Below the pieces are notes generated by a model, which searched no databases, was not told where the DNA came from, and saw only the letters and a program-made list of their open reading frames with translations. From Stigmatella erecta (GTDB taxonomy: Bacteria > Myxococcota > Myxococcia > Myxococcales > Myxococcaceae): a DNA stretch of 64,000 nt. A program made the translations under genes and the position numbers. Where the stretch lies: positions 62,001-126,000 of the forward strand of contig NZ_FOIJ01000006.1 of assembly GCF_900111745.1 (NCBI RefSeq). The letters run 5' to 3'. Of the stretch, positions 1-8,358 are shown piece after piece (position 1 is the stretch's first letter; every line of letters starts with the position of its first letter).

Positions 1-1068
1 CAGCTTCACGTAGAGCACCTGCTTGCCCAGCCCCACCTCCTCGACCGCCTCCCGGGCGGAGGGCTGGTAGACGGTCTCGATGCCGGGCCTCTTGCCCTCC
101 AGCAGCGGCGCGATGGCATACGCCACCAGCGAGCCCTCCTTGTACGTCTTCCCACCCTGCGTCCAGGGGCCGAAGAGGCGCGCGATCACCCGACCGTCGA
201 GCACGCCCTCCACCTCGGCATGCTCGGGCAGCGGCGAGCGCACCAGCTTTCCATCGGGCGCCAGGTGGTGGAACTGTGACGTCCACGAGGAGAGATCGCG
301 CTGGATCAGCGGATAGGTGTTCCCCTCCTCGATGTCCGTCATGGACCAGACCGACACGTCGGTGGGCTCCGCCTCGAAGAGGACCGGGGCCTCGGCCAGC
401 GGCGTGCCCCGCTTCCACCGCCGCACCTGCCGTCCGTAGCCCGCCGGGGTGAGCGTGCCCGGGCCATAGTCGGAGCGGATGAGCAGCGTGTCCCGGTCGA
501 GCCAGCTCACGTTGTTCTTGGCCACCGGCGTCTCGAAGCCCTGCGCGACGAACTGGCCGGACACCGTGTCGAACTCGCGCCAGAGGTGCGCATCCTTGCC
601 CCCCTCCGACAGGGCGATGAGGCAGCGGTCATAGGCAGGCCGCAGGCACACGGCGCCCTTCCACACCCAGTTCTTGCCCTCGCGCTTCGCCAGCGCGTCG
701 AGATCGATCAGCGTGCGCCACCCGGGCTTGCCCGCGATGAAGCCATCGAGGCCCGCCACGCGCCACAGGCCACGCACGTGGTCCGCGTCCTGCCAGAAGT
801 TGGCCACGCGGTCATTCTGGACGGCGTCCGGAAGGGCGATCCGCGCCTGGTCGTTGAGCAGGGCGGCGCTGCGCGTCCGGTACGCCTCGAAATCCGGTGC
901 CTTCTCGAGAACCGCGGCGGTGGTGGCGTTCCACTGCCGCACCTGGTCCAGGGCGCGCGGCCCCTCGACGTCCTCGAGCCAGAGGTAGGGGTCTTCGTCC
1001 GCGGCCACGGCCACCGGGCCCACACCGAGCCATGCCGCGAGCGCGGCGAAGAGAATGCAATGACGCAA
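1..1068 (-). CDS. Secreted prolyl oligopeptidase (S9A), 5' part
   Basis: The first 356 codons are present; the gene runs off the left edge. The start is a TTG at 1068, preceded by GGGAG five bases upstream. The N-terminus is a signal peptide (hydrophobic segment ending at VAVAA), followed by [11 protein letters not shown], the typical opening of prolyl oligopeptidases of family S9A. What is visible corresponds to the N-terminal linker and the seven-bladed propeller that gates substrates. The catalytic alpha/beta-hydrolase domain with Ser, Asp and His lies outside the window, so activity cannot be judged. The family cleaves short peptides after proline. With the signal peptide this copy is likely periplasmic or secreted, which suits a predatory, peptide-feeding bacterium. 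It is divergent from the yebC-like gene, with a 108-bp shared upstream region. Confidence 0.85.
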   Translation of the reverse strand, partial: MRHCILFAALAAWLGVGPVAVAADEDPYLWLEDVEGPRALDQVRQWNATTAAVLEKAPDFEAYRTRSAALLNDQARIALPDAVQNDRVANFWQDADHVRGLWRVAGLDGFIAGKPGWRTLIDLDALAKREGKNWVWKGAVCLRPAYDRCLIALSEGGKDAHLWREFDTVSGQFVAQGFETPVAKNNVSWLDRDTLLIRSDYGPGTLTPAGYGRQVRRWKRGTPLAEAPVLFEAEPTDVSVWSMTDIEEGNTYPLIQRDLSSWTSQFHHLAPDGKLVRSPLPEHAEVEGVLDGRVIARLFGPWTQGGKTYKEGSLVAYAIAPLLEGKRPGIETVYQPSAREAVEEVGLGKQVLYVKL

Positions 1069-1176
1069 GAGAACTCCCAAGGTGGAGCGGCGAACTTATG
1101 CCGAAACCCCGCGCTTGCGGAATGCAGGCCGGCCTGGCCATTCTTCGCGCTACACCCCTCCACCCCAGCACTGGTC

Positions 1177-1899
1177 ATGGGACGAATCTTCGAAACACGC
1201 AAGACCACGATGTTCGCCCGCTGGAACAAGATGGCGAAGCTGTTCACGCGGATCAGCAAGGACATCGCCATCGCCGTCAAGTCGGGAGGCTCCAGCCCGG
1301 ACCACAACCCGGCCCTCCGCCGCGCCCTGCAGAACGCCCGCGTCGGCAACATGCCGAAGGACAAGATCGAGGCGGCCATCAAGCGCGCCAGCGGCGAGGA
1401 CACGAAGGACTACGAGGTCGTCCTCTACGAAGGCTACGGGCCCCACGGCATCGCGGTGCTCGTGGAGACCGCGACCGACAACGTCGTGCGCACCGTGGCC
1501 AACGTCCGCATGCACCTCAAGGACGGGGGCGGCAACCTGGGCACCACCGGCAGCGTCGGCTACCTCTTCCAGCGCATGGGCGTCTTCCGGCTGTCCCCCG
1601 AGGGGTTGGATCTCGACGCGCTGGAGCTGGATCTCATCGACCACGGGCTGCAGGAGATGGGCGAGGGCTCCGGCGAGAAGGGCGAGAAGCAGATCATCGT
1701 CCGCTGCGCCTTCAATGACTTTGGCCAGCTCCAGACGGCCATCGAGGAGCGGGGCCTCAAGGTCATCTCCGCCGAGTCCGAGTACATCGCCCTGAACCCG
1801 GTGGAGCTGCCCGAGGACAAGGCCAACGACGTCCTCAAGATGGTGGACGCGCTCGAACAGGACGAGGACGTGCAGAAGGTGTTCCACAACCTCGCGTGA
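1177..1899 (+). CDS. YebC/PmpR (TACO1) family protein
   Basis: A 240-residue cytoplasmic protein. The N-terminal helical domain (about residues 1-75) contains the family pattern [11 protein letters not shown], the segment [12 protein letters not shown] and [14 protein letters not shown]. Two mixed alpha/beta domains follow, including [13 protein letters not shown] and [12 protein letters not shown]. The length matches the family (about 240-250). Members were long called transcriptional regulators; recent work describes YebC proteins as ribosome-associated factors that help translate polyproline stretches. The N-terminus ([19 protein letters not shown]) differs from the classic MAGHSKWANIKHRK opening and resembles the YeeN-like branch. 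No strong Shine-Dalgarno sequence precedes the ATG. Neighbours give no further hint. Confidence 0.9.
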   Translation: MGRIFETRKTTMFARWNKMAKLFTRISKDIAIAVKSGGSSPDHNPALRRALQNARVGNMPKDKIEAAIKRASGEDTKDYEVVLYEGYGPHGIAVLVETATDNVVRTVANVRMHLKDGGGNLGTTGSVGYLFQRMGVFRLSPEGLDLDALELDLIDHGLQEMGEGSGEKGEKQIIVRCAFNDFGQLQTAIEERGLKVISAESEYIALNPVELPEDKANDVLKMVDALEQDEDVQKVFHNLA

Positions 1900-1982
1900 C
1901 GTCCGGAAGACTCCGGGAGGCAGGCCAAGCGGGCCAGGATGTGGCATGACAGGCCCGCCTTGACGCTTCCCGGAGGACTCTC

Positions 1983-4058
1983 ATGAGACTCACCCCCTAC
2001 GCCCTGTCGGCCACGCTGGCCGTGATGGGCTGCTCCACTGCCCGTGCCCCCGCCGCCCCTGCCCCGCAGGCGGCCTCCCAGGCCGCCCAGGCTCCCGAGG
2101 CGGCGAAGCAGCCCCTGCCTCCCCCGAATGGCTCGGAGCTGCTCACGGGCACCCCCGCCGCCTTCACCGCCGCCTGCACCGCGGACATCGAGCGGGCGCA
2201 CGCCCAGGTGGCCTCGCTCAGGACGCTCGACGCGAAGGCCCAGGGCGCGGGCGTGCTCGCCGCGTATGACGAGGCCATGACCTCGCTCATCAACGCCGCC
2301 AGCCGCTCCAGCCTGGCCCGCGAGGTCCACACGGACGCGGCCATGCGGGACGCGGCGCGCGAGTGCGAGCAGAAGGTGGACGCCGCCAACGTGGAGATCT
2401 CCCAGGACCGCGGCGTCTATGACGCCCTGTCCGCGGTGGACCTGTCGCGCGAGGATGACGCCACGCGCTACTGGATGCAGCGCACGCTGCTCGACTTCCG
2501 CCGCGCGGGCGTGGACCGGGACGAGGCCACCCGGGCGAAGGTGAAGGCGCTCAACGAGGAGATCCTCAAGCTCGGCCAGGAGTTCGGAAAGAACATCGCC
2601 GAGGACGTGCGCACCGTCGCCTTCACGCCCAAGGAGCTGGAGGGCCTGCCGGCCGACTACCTGAAGGCGCACGCCCCGGGCAAGGACGGCAAGGTGGTCA
2701 TCACCACCAACTACCCGGACTACCTCCCGCTCATGACGTACGCCAAGAACGCCAAGACGCGCGAGAAGGTGTGGCGCACGTACCGGCAGCGGGCCTACCC
2801 CAAGAACCAGGCCGTGCTCACGCAGCTCATCGCCAAGCGGCACGAGCTGGCGACGCTCCTGGGGTACGCGAGCTGGGCGGCCTACAACACCGAGACGCGG
2901 ATGACGCGCACGCCGCAGGTGGCGGCCGGCTTCATCGAGGAGCTCTCGGGGGTCACCGCCGCCCGCGCCCAGCGCGAGATGGCGGACCTGGTGGAGCGCA
3001 AGAAGAAGGACGTGAAGGGCGCCACCACGGTGGAGCCCTGGGAGCAGGACTACTACGAGGACCGGCTGCGCGCGGAGCGCTTCGGCTTCGACTCCCAGGC
3101 CGTGCGCCCCTACCTCGAGTACGCGCGCATGAAGGACGGGGTGATGGGCATCACCTCGCGCCTGTGGGGCGTCACCTTCCAGCCCGTGAAGGATGCGCGG
3201 CTGTGGCACCCCGAGGTGGAGGCGTATGACGTGGTGGAGGGCAGCAAGCCCCTGGGCCGCATCTACCTGGACATGCACCCGCGGGACGACAAGTACAAGC
3301 ACGCGGCGCAGTTCGATCTCGTGGCGGGCCAGACCGGCAAGCGGCTGCCGGAGGGCGTGCTGGTGTGCAACTTCGCGCGCCCCGGCGAGCTGATGACGCA
3401 CGACGAGGTGGAGACGTTCTTCCACGAGTTCGGGCACCTGATGCACGCCATCTTCTCGGGCCACCAGCGCTGGAGCGGCATCAGCGGCATCCGGACGGAG
3501 TGGGACTTCGTGGAGACGCCCTCCATGCTGCTCCAGCAGTGGGCCAAGCAGCCCGAGGTGATGAAGGAGTTCGCCCGCCACTTCCAGACGAACGAGCCCA
3601 TCCCCGCGGAGCTGGTGGAGAAGCTCCGGGCCTCGAAGGAGTTCGGCCAGGGGCTGTGGGCCCGGCGCCAGCTGTTCCTGTCCGCCGTGAGCCTCCAGTA
3701 CTACTCGCGCGCGCCGGGCTTCGACACCACGGCGTTGATGGCGGAGCTCCAGAAGCAGCTCAGCCCCTTCCGGCACGAGTACCGCGAGGGCACCCACTTC
3801 GAGCTCGCCTTCGGCCACCTGGATGGCTACTCGGCCGCCTACTACACCTATCTCTGGTCCTCGGTCATCGCGAAGGACCTGGAGACGGAGTTCCAGAAGA
3901 ACGGCTACCTCCACGCGGACACGGCGATGAAGTACCGCCGCGCGGTGCTCGAGCCGGGGGGCGCCAAGCCCGCCGCCGAGCTGGTGAAGGACTTCCTCGG
4001 CCGCCCCTACAGCTTCGAGGCCTACCGCGCCTTCCTGGACGGCGGCCCCTCGAAGTAA
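1983..4058 (+). CDS. M3 family metallopeptidase lipoprotein
   Basis: A 691-residue zinc oligopeptidase of the thimet/oligopeptidase A type. The N-terminus MRLTPYALSATLAVMGC is a lipoprotein signal with the lipidated Cys at residue 17, followed by an Ala/Pro-rich linker. The catalytic helix carries HEFGH at residues 481-485 (zinc ligands His481 and His485, general base Glu482). The third ligand is probably Glu511 in DFVETPS, as in thimet oligopeptidase. The rest is the mostly helical M3 fold, which encloses a deep channel and limits substrates to short peptides. The lipid anchor places it in the periplasm or on the surface, where it may finish digesting peptides released by secreted proteases such as the prolyl oligopeptidase nearby. 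GGAGG lies just upstream of the ATG. Confidence 0.93.
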   Translation: MRLTPYALSATLAVMGCSTARAPAAPAPQAASQAAQAPEAAKQPLPPPNGSELLTGTPAAFTAACTADIERAHAQVASLRTLDAKAQGAGVLAAYDEAMTSLINAASRSSLAREVHTDAAMRDAARECEQKVDAANVEISQDRGVYDALSAVDLSREDDATRYWMQRTLLDFRRAGVDRDEATRAKVKALNEEILKLGQEFGKNIAEDVRTVAFTPKELEGLPADYLKAHAPGKDGKVVITTNYPDYLPLMTYAKNAKTREKVWRTYRQRAYPKNQAVLTQLIAKRHELATLLGYASWAAYNTETRMTRTPQVAAGFIEELSGVTAARAQREMADLVERKKKDVKGATTVEPWEQDYYEDRLRAERFGFDSQAVRPYLEYARMKDGVMGITSRLWGVTFQPVKDARLWHPEVEAYDVVEGSKPLGRIYLDMHPRDDKYKHAAQFDLVAGQTGKRLPEGVLVCNFARPGELMTHDEVETFFHEFGHLMHAIFSGHQRWSGISGIRTEWDFVETPSMLLQQWAKQPEVMKEFARHFQTNEPIPAELVEKLRASKEFGQGLWARRQLFLSAVSLQYYSRAPGFDTTALMAELQKQLSPFRHEYREGTHFELAFGHLDGYSAAYYTYLWSSVIAKDLETEFQKNGYLHADTAMKYRRAVLEPGGAKPAAELVKDFLGRPYSFEAYRAFLDGGPSK

Positions 4059-4069
4059 GAACCCTGTGG

Positions 4070-4092
4070 CCGCCCCCGGACCCCGGGGGCGG
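4070..4092 (+). terminator. Hairpin after the M3 peptidase gene
   Basis: A perfect 10-bp GC stem (CCGCCCCCGG / CCGGGGGCGG) with a 3-base loop, 11 bases after the peptidase stop codon. There is no T-tract, so if it terminates it is not a classic intrinsic terminator. It also lies 38 bases before the next start codon. Confidence 0.5.
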
Positions 4093-4129
4093 TGGACAGC
4101 CTCGAAGGGCCCGAGGCGCGGGAGCGCAC

Positions 4130-5077
4130 ATGACGGACACGTCCGGACAGCACGCGAAGCTTTGGAAGTCTCTGCAGGAGCTGGCCGAGGGGCAGACGGC
4201 GGCACGGGACGCGCTGCTCGAGGCCCTGCTCGACGCGCCCAACCCGGCGAGCGCGCTGACGGAGCTGGCGGTCCACGCCGCGGGCAGCCCCGCGGCCCGC
4301 GCCGCGCTCACCGCGCACCACGAAGACCCCAAGTGGTCGAAGTGGCTCCCGCTCCACCTCCAGGAGTTCACGGCCGTCTTCCCGGAGGATGCCCGCTTTC
4401 ACCAGCCGCTCGCGCAGGCCCTGCTCGACAGCGGCTGGGCGGGCGCCCACCTCCAGGCGCTTCAAGCCTCCCCGGAGGGCAGTGTCCCAGCGGCGCGCGC
4501 GCTGGTGGCCGGGCTGAACGCCATCGCCGAGGAGGCGGCCGCGTGGCTCGCGCGGTTGCCTGCCCTGAAGGCCCGGCTCGGCGGCTCCCTGCACGTGCTG
4601 CAGGTGCAGGCACTCAACCGCGTGGAGGCCCTGCTGGGCTCCCTTCAAGGCCGCAAGGTGCTCGAAGTCGGACCCCAGGAGGGCGGGCTGCTCCTGGAGT
4701 TGCTCCGGCTGGAGGCGGATGCCTTCGGGATTGATCTCGGGCCCCAAATCCAACACCCCCGGATCATCACCGGCGACTTCCTGCTCACGGCGCTGCCAGG
4801 GCCTTTCGAGCTCATCGTGGCGACGGCGGTGTTCGAGTCGAGCTCGTGCGCCCGGGGGGAGCCGGACTCGGATGCGCGCAACAACTCGCCTGCCGTCCTG
4901 CGGCGCTTCCACGAGCTGACGGCCCCCGGGGGCCTCGTGGTGCTGGAGAACGTCATGTTCCCCATTCCGTTCTCGCGCGCGGAGGCCGAGGCCGCGGGCT
5001 TCGAGGTGGTCCTGTCGCGGCTGCCCGCGATCAACCTGCGCACCGGGGGAAGAAGCTGTGTCTTGAAGCGCAGTTGA
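4130..5077 (+). CDS. SAM-dependent methyltransferase-like protein
   Basis: A 315-residue soluble protein. The first about 170 residues are helical and Ala/Leu-rich with no recognised domain. The C-terminal half looks like a class I Rossmann methyltransferase: motif I KVLEVGPQEGG, an acidic residue after strand 2 (GIDLGP), a motif near FELIVATAVFE, and a late strand LTAPGGLVVLENV. Motif I has Pro-Gln where many enzymes have Gly-x-Gly, so cofactor binding is likely but not proven. The substrate is unknown. The start ATG is supported by GGGAG six bases upstream. It may be read through from the peptidase gene 71 bases before it. Confidence 0.6.
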   Translation: MTDTSGQHAKLWKSLQELAEGQTAARDALLEALLDAPNPASALTELAVHAAGSPAARAALTAHHEDPKWSKWLPLHLQEFTAVFPEDARFHQPLAQALLDSGWAGAHLQALQASPEGSVPAARALVAGLNAIAEEAAAWLARLPALKARLGGSLHVLQVQALNRVEALLGSLQGRKVLEVGPQEGGLLLELLRLEADAFGIDLGPQIQHPRIITGDFLLTALPGPFELIVATAVFESSSCARGEPDSDARNNSPAVLRRFHELTAPGGLVVLENVMFPIPFSRAEAEAAGFEVVLSRLPAINLRTGGRSCVLKRS

Positions 5078-5197
5078 TCCGCCCTTCCGGCCCACGGCGC
5101 CCCGGTAACTGTTCATTCTCCCCGTCCCGTCTCCATTCAGGTTTGTCTTTGATTGAGACGATGAAAATAAAAGCTCTTCAGACAAGGGGGAGACGGG

Positions 5198-5734
5198 ATG
5201 AAGAGGACACACGGTTTCGTGGCGCATCGTCTGCTGGGCCTGGTGGCGGTGCTGACGGGGTACACCAGCGTCCTGGTTCCCGGGCAGGAGCCCAGCACGG
5301 AGGAGTCTCGTCCCGGCAGCCTGTATGCCAATGCCTCGCCGCCGGAGCAGAACGCCCAGGTTCTCAATGCCGAGAATGCCCTGGGTCCTCCGGATGAGAC
5401 TTCGGCCACCGTCCTGGGACTGCTTCATGCCGCGCTGGTCCTCGATCTGGGCGAGGGCGAAGAGGGCACGGGCGACCTGAGGGTCTATTACAGCGGTGTC
5501 TCCATCGGCCTGGCGACCCAGGTAGAGTTCTTGAGGGCGGACGGCAGCGTCATCAGCCGGAGCCTGTTGCAGCTGGCGAAGATCCGGGGGGGCAATGAAG
5601 TCGCGGCGGTGAAATACAAGAACGCCGGGACGCCCTACCGGTATGTGCGGCTGAATGGCGGGTTGGTGTCGGCCTACCAGGTGGACGCGGTCATGGCGGT
5701 CAGCATCGTGGAACCCGCACCGGGGACGCGCTAG
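5198..5734 (+). CDS. Small secreted protein, possible galactose-binding-like fold
   Basis: A 178-residue protein with a basic-hydrophobic N-terminus (MKRTHGFVAHRLLGLVAVLTG) consistent with export. The mature part begins with YANASPPEQNAQ and AENALGPPD, a pattern often seen at the start of discoidin/galactose-binding-like beta-sandwich domains in bacterial surface proteins. It continues with alternating strands (AALVLDLGEG, DLRVYYSG, QVEFLRADGS, YRYVRLNGG). No enzyme motif is visible. A purine-rich Shine-Dalgarno stretch (AAGGGGGAGACGGG) precedes the ATG, and the 120 bp before it are AT-richer than the surroundings. It converges with the propeller gene, whose stop codon overlaps its own by four bases. 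Function not assigned. Confidence 0.6.
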   Translation: MKRTHGFVAHRLLGLVAVLTGYTSVLVPGQEPSTEESRPGSLYANASPPEQNAQVLNAENALGPPDETSATVLGLLHAALVLDLGEGEEGTGDLRVYYSGVSIGLATQVEFLRADGSVISRSLLQLAKIRGGNEVAAVKYKNAGTPYRYVRLNGGLVSAYQVDAVMAVSIVEPAPGTR

Positions 5735-8358
5735 TCCAAGGGCACCCGCCGCACCGTGCCTTCGGCCAGGTCCACCCGGAGCAGCCGCCCCAGCCGGTCG
5801 AAGAGCAGCAGCTCGTCGCCCGAGAAGCGCGCCCCCACGGGCTCCTCGCCTTCCAGGGCGATGCGGGCCCGGAGTTCCTTCTCCCGGACGTAGAGAAACG
5901 CCTCCTGGTGGGGGCCCGTTTGGACGGTGCACAGTGTCCAGGGATGGGAGACGACGCAGTTCTTCACCTGCTCCATCCGTCCCGTCTGGGTGTTCAGGGC
6001 CATCGGGGGCAGGTTCGTTCCACCGCGCTGCGCCGTGCGGGAGCGCAGCGTGGGGCCATTCTCCAGCGCGTAGTTCCAGTACTGCGGCGACGGGGGGGCC
6101 GCGGTGACGAACCGCAGCCACTCGCTGTCCACGGTCAGGGCCACCACCGGACCGTCGAGCCCGGAGACACGCCAGAGCGCCTGGAAGGCGCCCTCCTCCA
6201 GGACGTCCACCGCCAGGACGGTGTCCCCCTGGGCGATGAACCACCGGCTGCCATCATGGCTGGGCGCGAAGGCGTCCACCCGCGCATCGCACCAGTGCCT
6301 GGCGCGGCGGGAGCCCAGCTCGATGCGGGAGAGCCGCTGGAGCTCGCCCCGGGGCGCGAGCGCCACCAGGCGGTCCTCGTGCACCGAGGGCACCAGCGCG
6401 AAGGCCGGCACGTCGAAGTGCGCCACGCAGGTGCCGTCGGCGCGGACGAGCCGCACCCCGCCCTCTCCCAGCGCCAGCAGCGTGCGCTGGCCCGACAGCC
6501 CCACCGCGTCGTGGATGGGATAAGGGCCTGCCTCCGCCGCCGGCAGGAACTCCGTGAGCACGCCCGCGCCGGCCTCCTCTTCCCAGGGGGGACGGTGCGA
6601 GGCAGGCACCTTGGGCATGTCGGTGCGCAGCGCGCCACAGGCCGGCTTCTTCAGCAGGGGCGAGAGGAGCTCCGCGTCCAGCCGCGTGTGGCCCGCGGCC
6701 CTGTCCCGCAGCAGCGCGCGCACCACGGCCCCCTCGAAGCCCGTGGCCACGTCCATCGGGCTCTCCCGGATCAGCCCCGTGGCGAAGGCCACCCGCTCGG
6801 CCGACCGCTCCCGGCTGCCGTCTTCCAGCAGCGCCGTCACCGGCCCCCGGGCCGCCTCGAAGGTGTCCGGGAAGAACGCCACCAGCCGCGCCAGCGCCCG
6901 GGCGCCTCCCACGCCTCCCAAGGCAATGCCCCGCTCCAGCCACGCGCGGGCCCGGGGGTGCTCCTCCTCCAGGGGCCAGATCACCGTCACCGCGCGCAGG
7001 ACATCGCCCGCCTCCGCGAGCATCTCCGCCCAGAGCCGCCGCAGCGTGCGGGCCTCGGGATGGTGGGTGGCCTCCAGCCGCAGCACCGCGTCCGCGAAGG
7101 CCCCGCTGCGCCGGGCGAAGGCCACCGCGCGGTGCGGCTCCTGGGCCAGCAGCCACTGGCGCACCACCAGCCCGGGCGGCAGTCCCCGCCCCTCGGCGAG
7201 CTCCGCCGCGAGCCGCAGCCGCCCATTCGCCTCCAGGAAGGACACCGCCTCCTCGTGCGCCCCCAGCAGCTCGGTGAGCACGAAGGCCGCCTCGTCGATC
7301 CGGCCCTCCCGCACCAGGCGCAGGAAGGCCGCCCGGTAGCGCGCCTTGAGGGCGTTGTAGACCTGGGTCCCCCCGCCCATGACGCTGGCCGCCCCCGCCG
7401 CGCGCGGCCGGATGGTGAGGCTCTCCCGGGGCCCGGGCAGTCCCAGCGCCACGCGCTCCGTCTCCGTCATGTGTGCGCCCAGGGGAATGGCGTAGCGCAG
7501 CGCCTCCTGCAGGTCTCCCTGTTCGAACAGGTCGAAGAGCTTGCGCACGTACTCCGCCTGGCGCTGCCCCAGCAGCGTCCCCAGGGGCGTGTGGCGCAAG
7601 ACCCACAGGGAGAGCCGCGAGAAGAGCCGGTGGGCCCGGGAGGGAGCCGCAAGCTCCGTGTGGCCTCGCCCCGGCGAGCGTCCGCCGGGGGCTCCTTCCG
7701 GCGAGGGCCCGGGCTGGCGCCATCGGCCCTGGAGCCAGGCGCGCCACCGGGCCCACCCGGAGACGGGCGCCTCCTGGCGCCTGATGGGCAGCGCGGACCC
7801 GGGGCCCAGAGCCCCCTGCATCCGGGCCCGCATGCGCTCCGCCTCGGGCGCGGGGGCGGGAAGGAGGGACCCAAAGGCACCGCGCTGGGGGACGGCGGCG
7901 GGTTCGAGCACCGGGACCGGAGGCGGAGAAGCGCCCAGCCCCTTCACGGGCAGAAGGCTCCAGTCCGCCACCTCCAGCCATGCCGCCACGTCCACCCTGT
8001 GAGCGCCATCCAGCGGGAAGAGCTCCGCGCGGCCCGCGCGGATCAACACGGCGGAGCCCGCGGGGGGCGCGAGCCGCTTTCGCTCCGGCCCCGAGAGCGG
8101 CGCGGACACGAGGACTTCCGCCTCCAACGTGAGGGGCACGCCGGGCGCGGTGGCACAGTCCTGGAGCCGGGGATGCGCCAGCCGCACCAGCCAGCCTCCC
8201 GCCACCGCGAAGACACCCGTCCCCGGCGTCCAGCCGGCCAGCACGCGCGCGCGCGCCTCCCGCTCGCCGAGCCGCCCCGGGTCGAACCAGAAGGCCGCCA
8301 CCACGAGGGTCCCCCGGTGCACGTGGTGCCGGGGCGTCACGGGCGCCTGGCGGCTCAT
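5731..8358 (-). CDS. bpX6-like protein of MoxR-vWA-propeller ternary system
   Basis: An 875-residue protein, last gene of the cluster. Its ATG overlaps the stop of the preceding gene (ATGA at 8355-8358). The layout is: an N-terminal domain (about 10-150) opening with HHVHRGTLVVAAFWFDPG; a Pro/Gly/Arg-rich linker (about 165-255); a long helical-repeat region (about 260-540; for example LFDLFEQGDLQEALRYA), probably TPR-like; and a C-terminal propeller-like region (about 590-875). No transmembrane segment or signal peptide is visible, so it is probably cytoplasmic. Families named bpX0-bpX6 were described with MoxR ATPases and vWA proteins as NTP-dependent conflict systems. Assignment to bpX6 rests on gene order and architecture and was not tested against a profile. 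Confidence 0.7.
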   Translation of the reverse strand: MSRQAPVTPRHHVHRGTLVVAAFWFDPGRLGEREARARVLAGWTPGTGVFAVAGGWLVRLAHPRLQDCATAPGVPLTLEAEVLVSAPLSGPERKRLAPPAGSAVLIRAGRAELFPLDGAHRVDVAAWLEVADWSLLPVKGLGASPPPVPVLEPAAVPQRGAFGSLLPAPAPEAERMRARMQGALGPGSALPIRRQEAPVSGWARWRAWLQGRWRQPGPSPEGAPGGRSPGRGHTELAAPSRAHRLFSRLSLWVLRHTPLGTLLGQRQAEYVRKLFDLFEQGDLQEALRYAIPLGAHMTETERVALGLPGPRESLTIRPRAAGAASVMGGGTQVYNALKARYRAAFLRLVREGRIDEAAFVLTELLGAHEEAVSFLEANGRLRLAAELAEGRGLPPGLVVRQWLLAQEPHRAVAFARRSGAFADAVLRLEATHHPEARTLRRLWAEMLAEAGDVLRAVTVIWPLEEEHPRARAWLERGIALGGVGGARALARLVAFFPDTFEAARGPVTALLEDGSRERSAERVAFATGLIRESPMDVATGFEGAVVRALLRDRAAGHTRLDAELLSPLLKKPACGALRTDMPKVPASHRPPWEEEAGAGVLTEFLPAAEAGPYPIHDAVGLSGQRTLLALGEGGVRLVRADGTCVAHFDVPAFALVPSVHEDRLVALAPRGELQRLSRIELGSRRARHWCDARVDAFAPSHDGSRWFIAQGDTVLAVDVLEEGAFQALWRVSGLDGPVVALTVDSEWLRFVTAAPPSPQYWNYALENGPTLRSRTAQRGGTNLPPMALNTQTGRMEQVKNCVVSHPWTLCTVQTGPHQEAFLYVREKELRARIALEGEEPVGARFSGDELLLFDRLGRLLRVDLAEGTVRRVPLD

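Noticed and set aside
5145-5161. TGTCT-N7-AGACG upstream of the small secreted protein, similar to the dyads at 45767 and 51210.
   Set aside because: The right arm ends in G, spacing differs, and five-base arms are expected by chance in 64 kb. Not used as evidence of a regulon.
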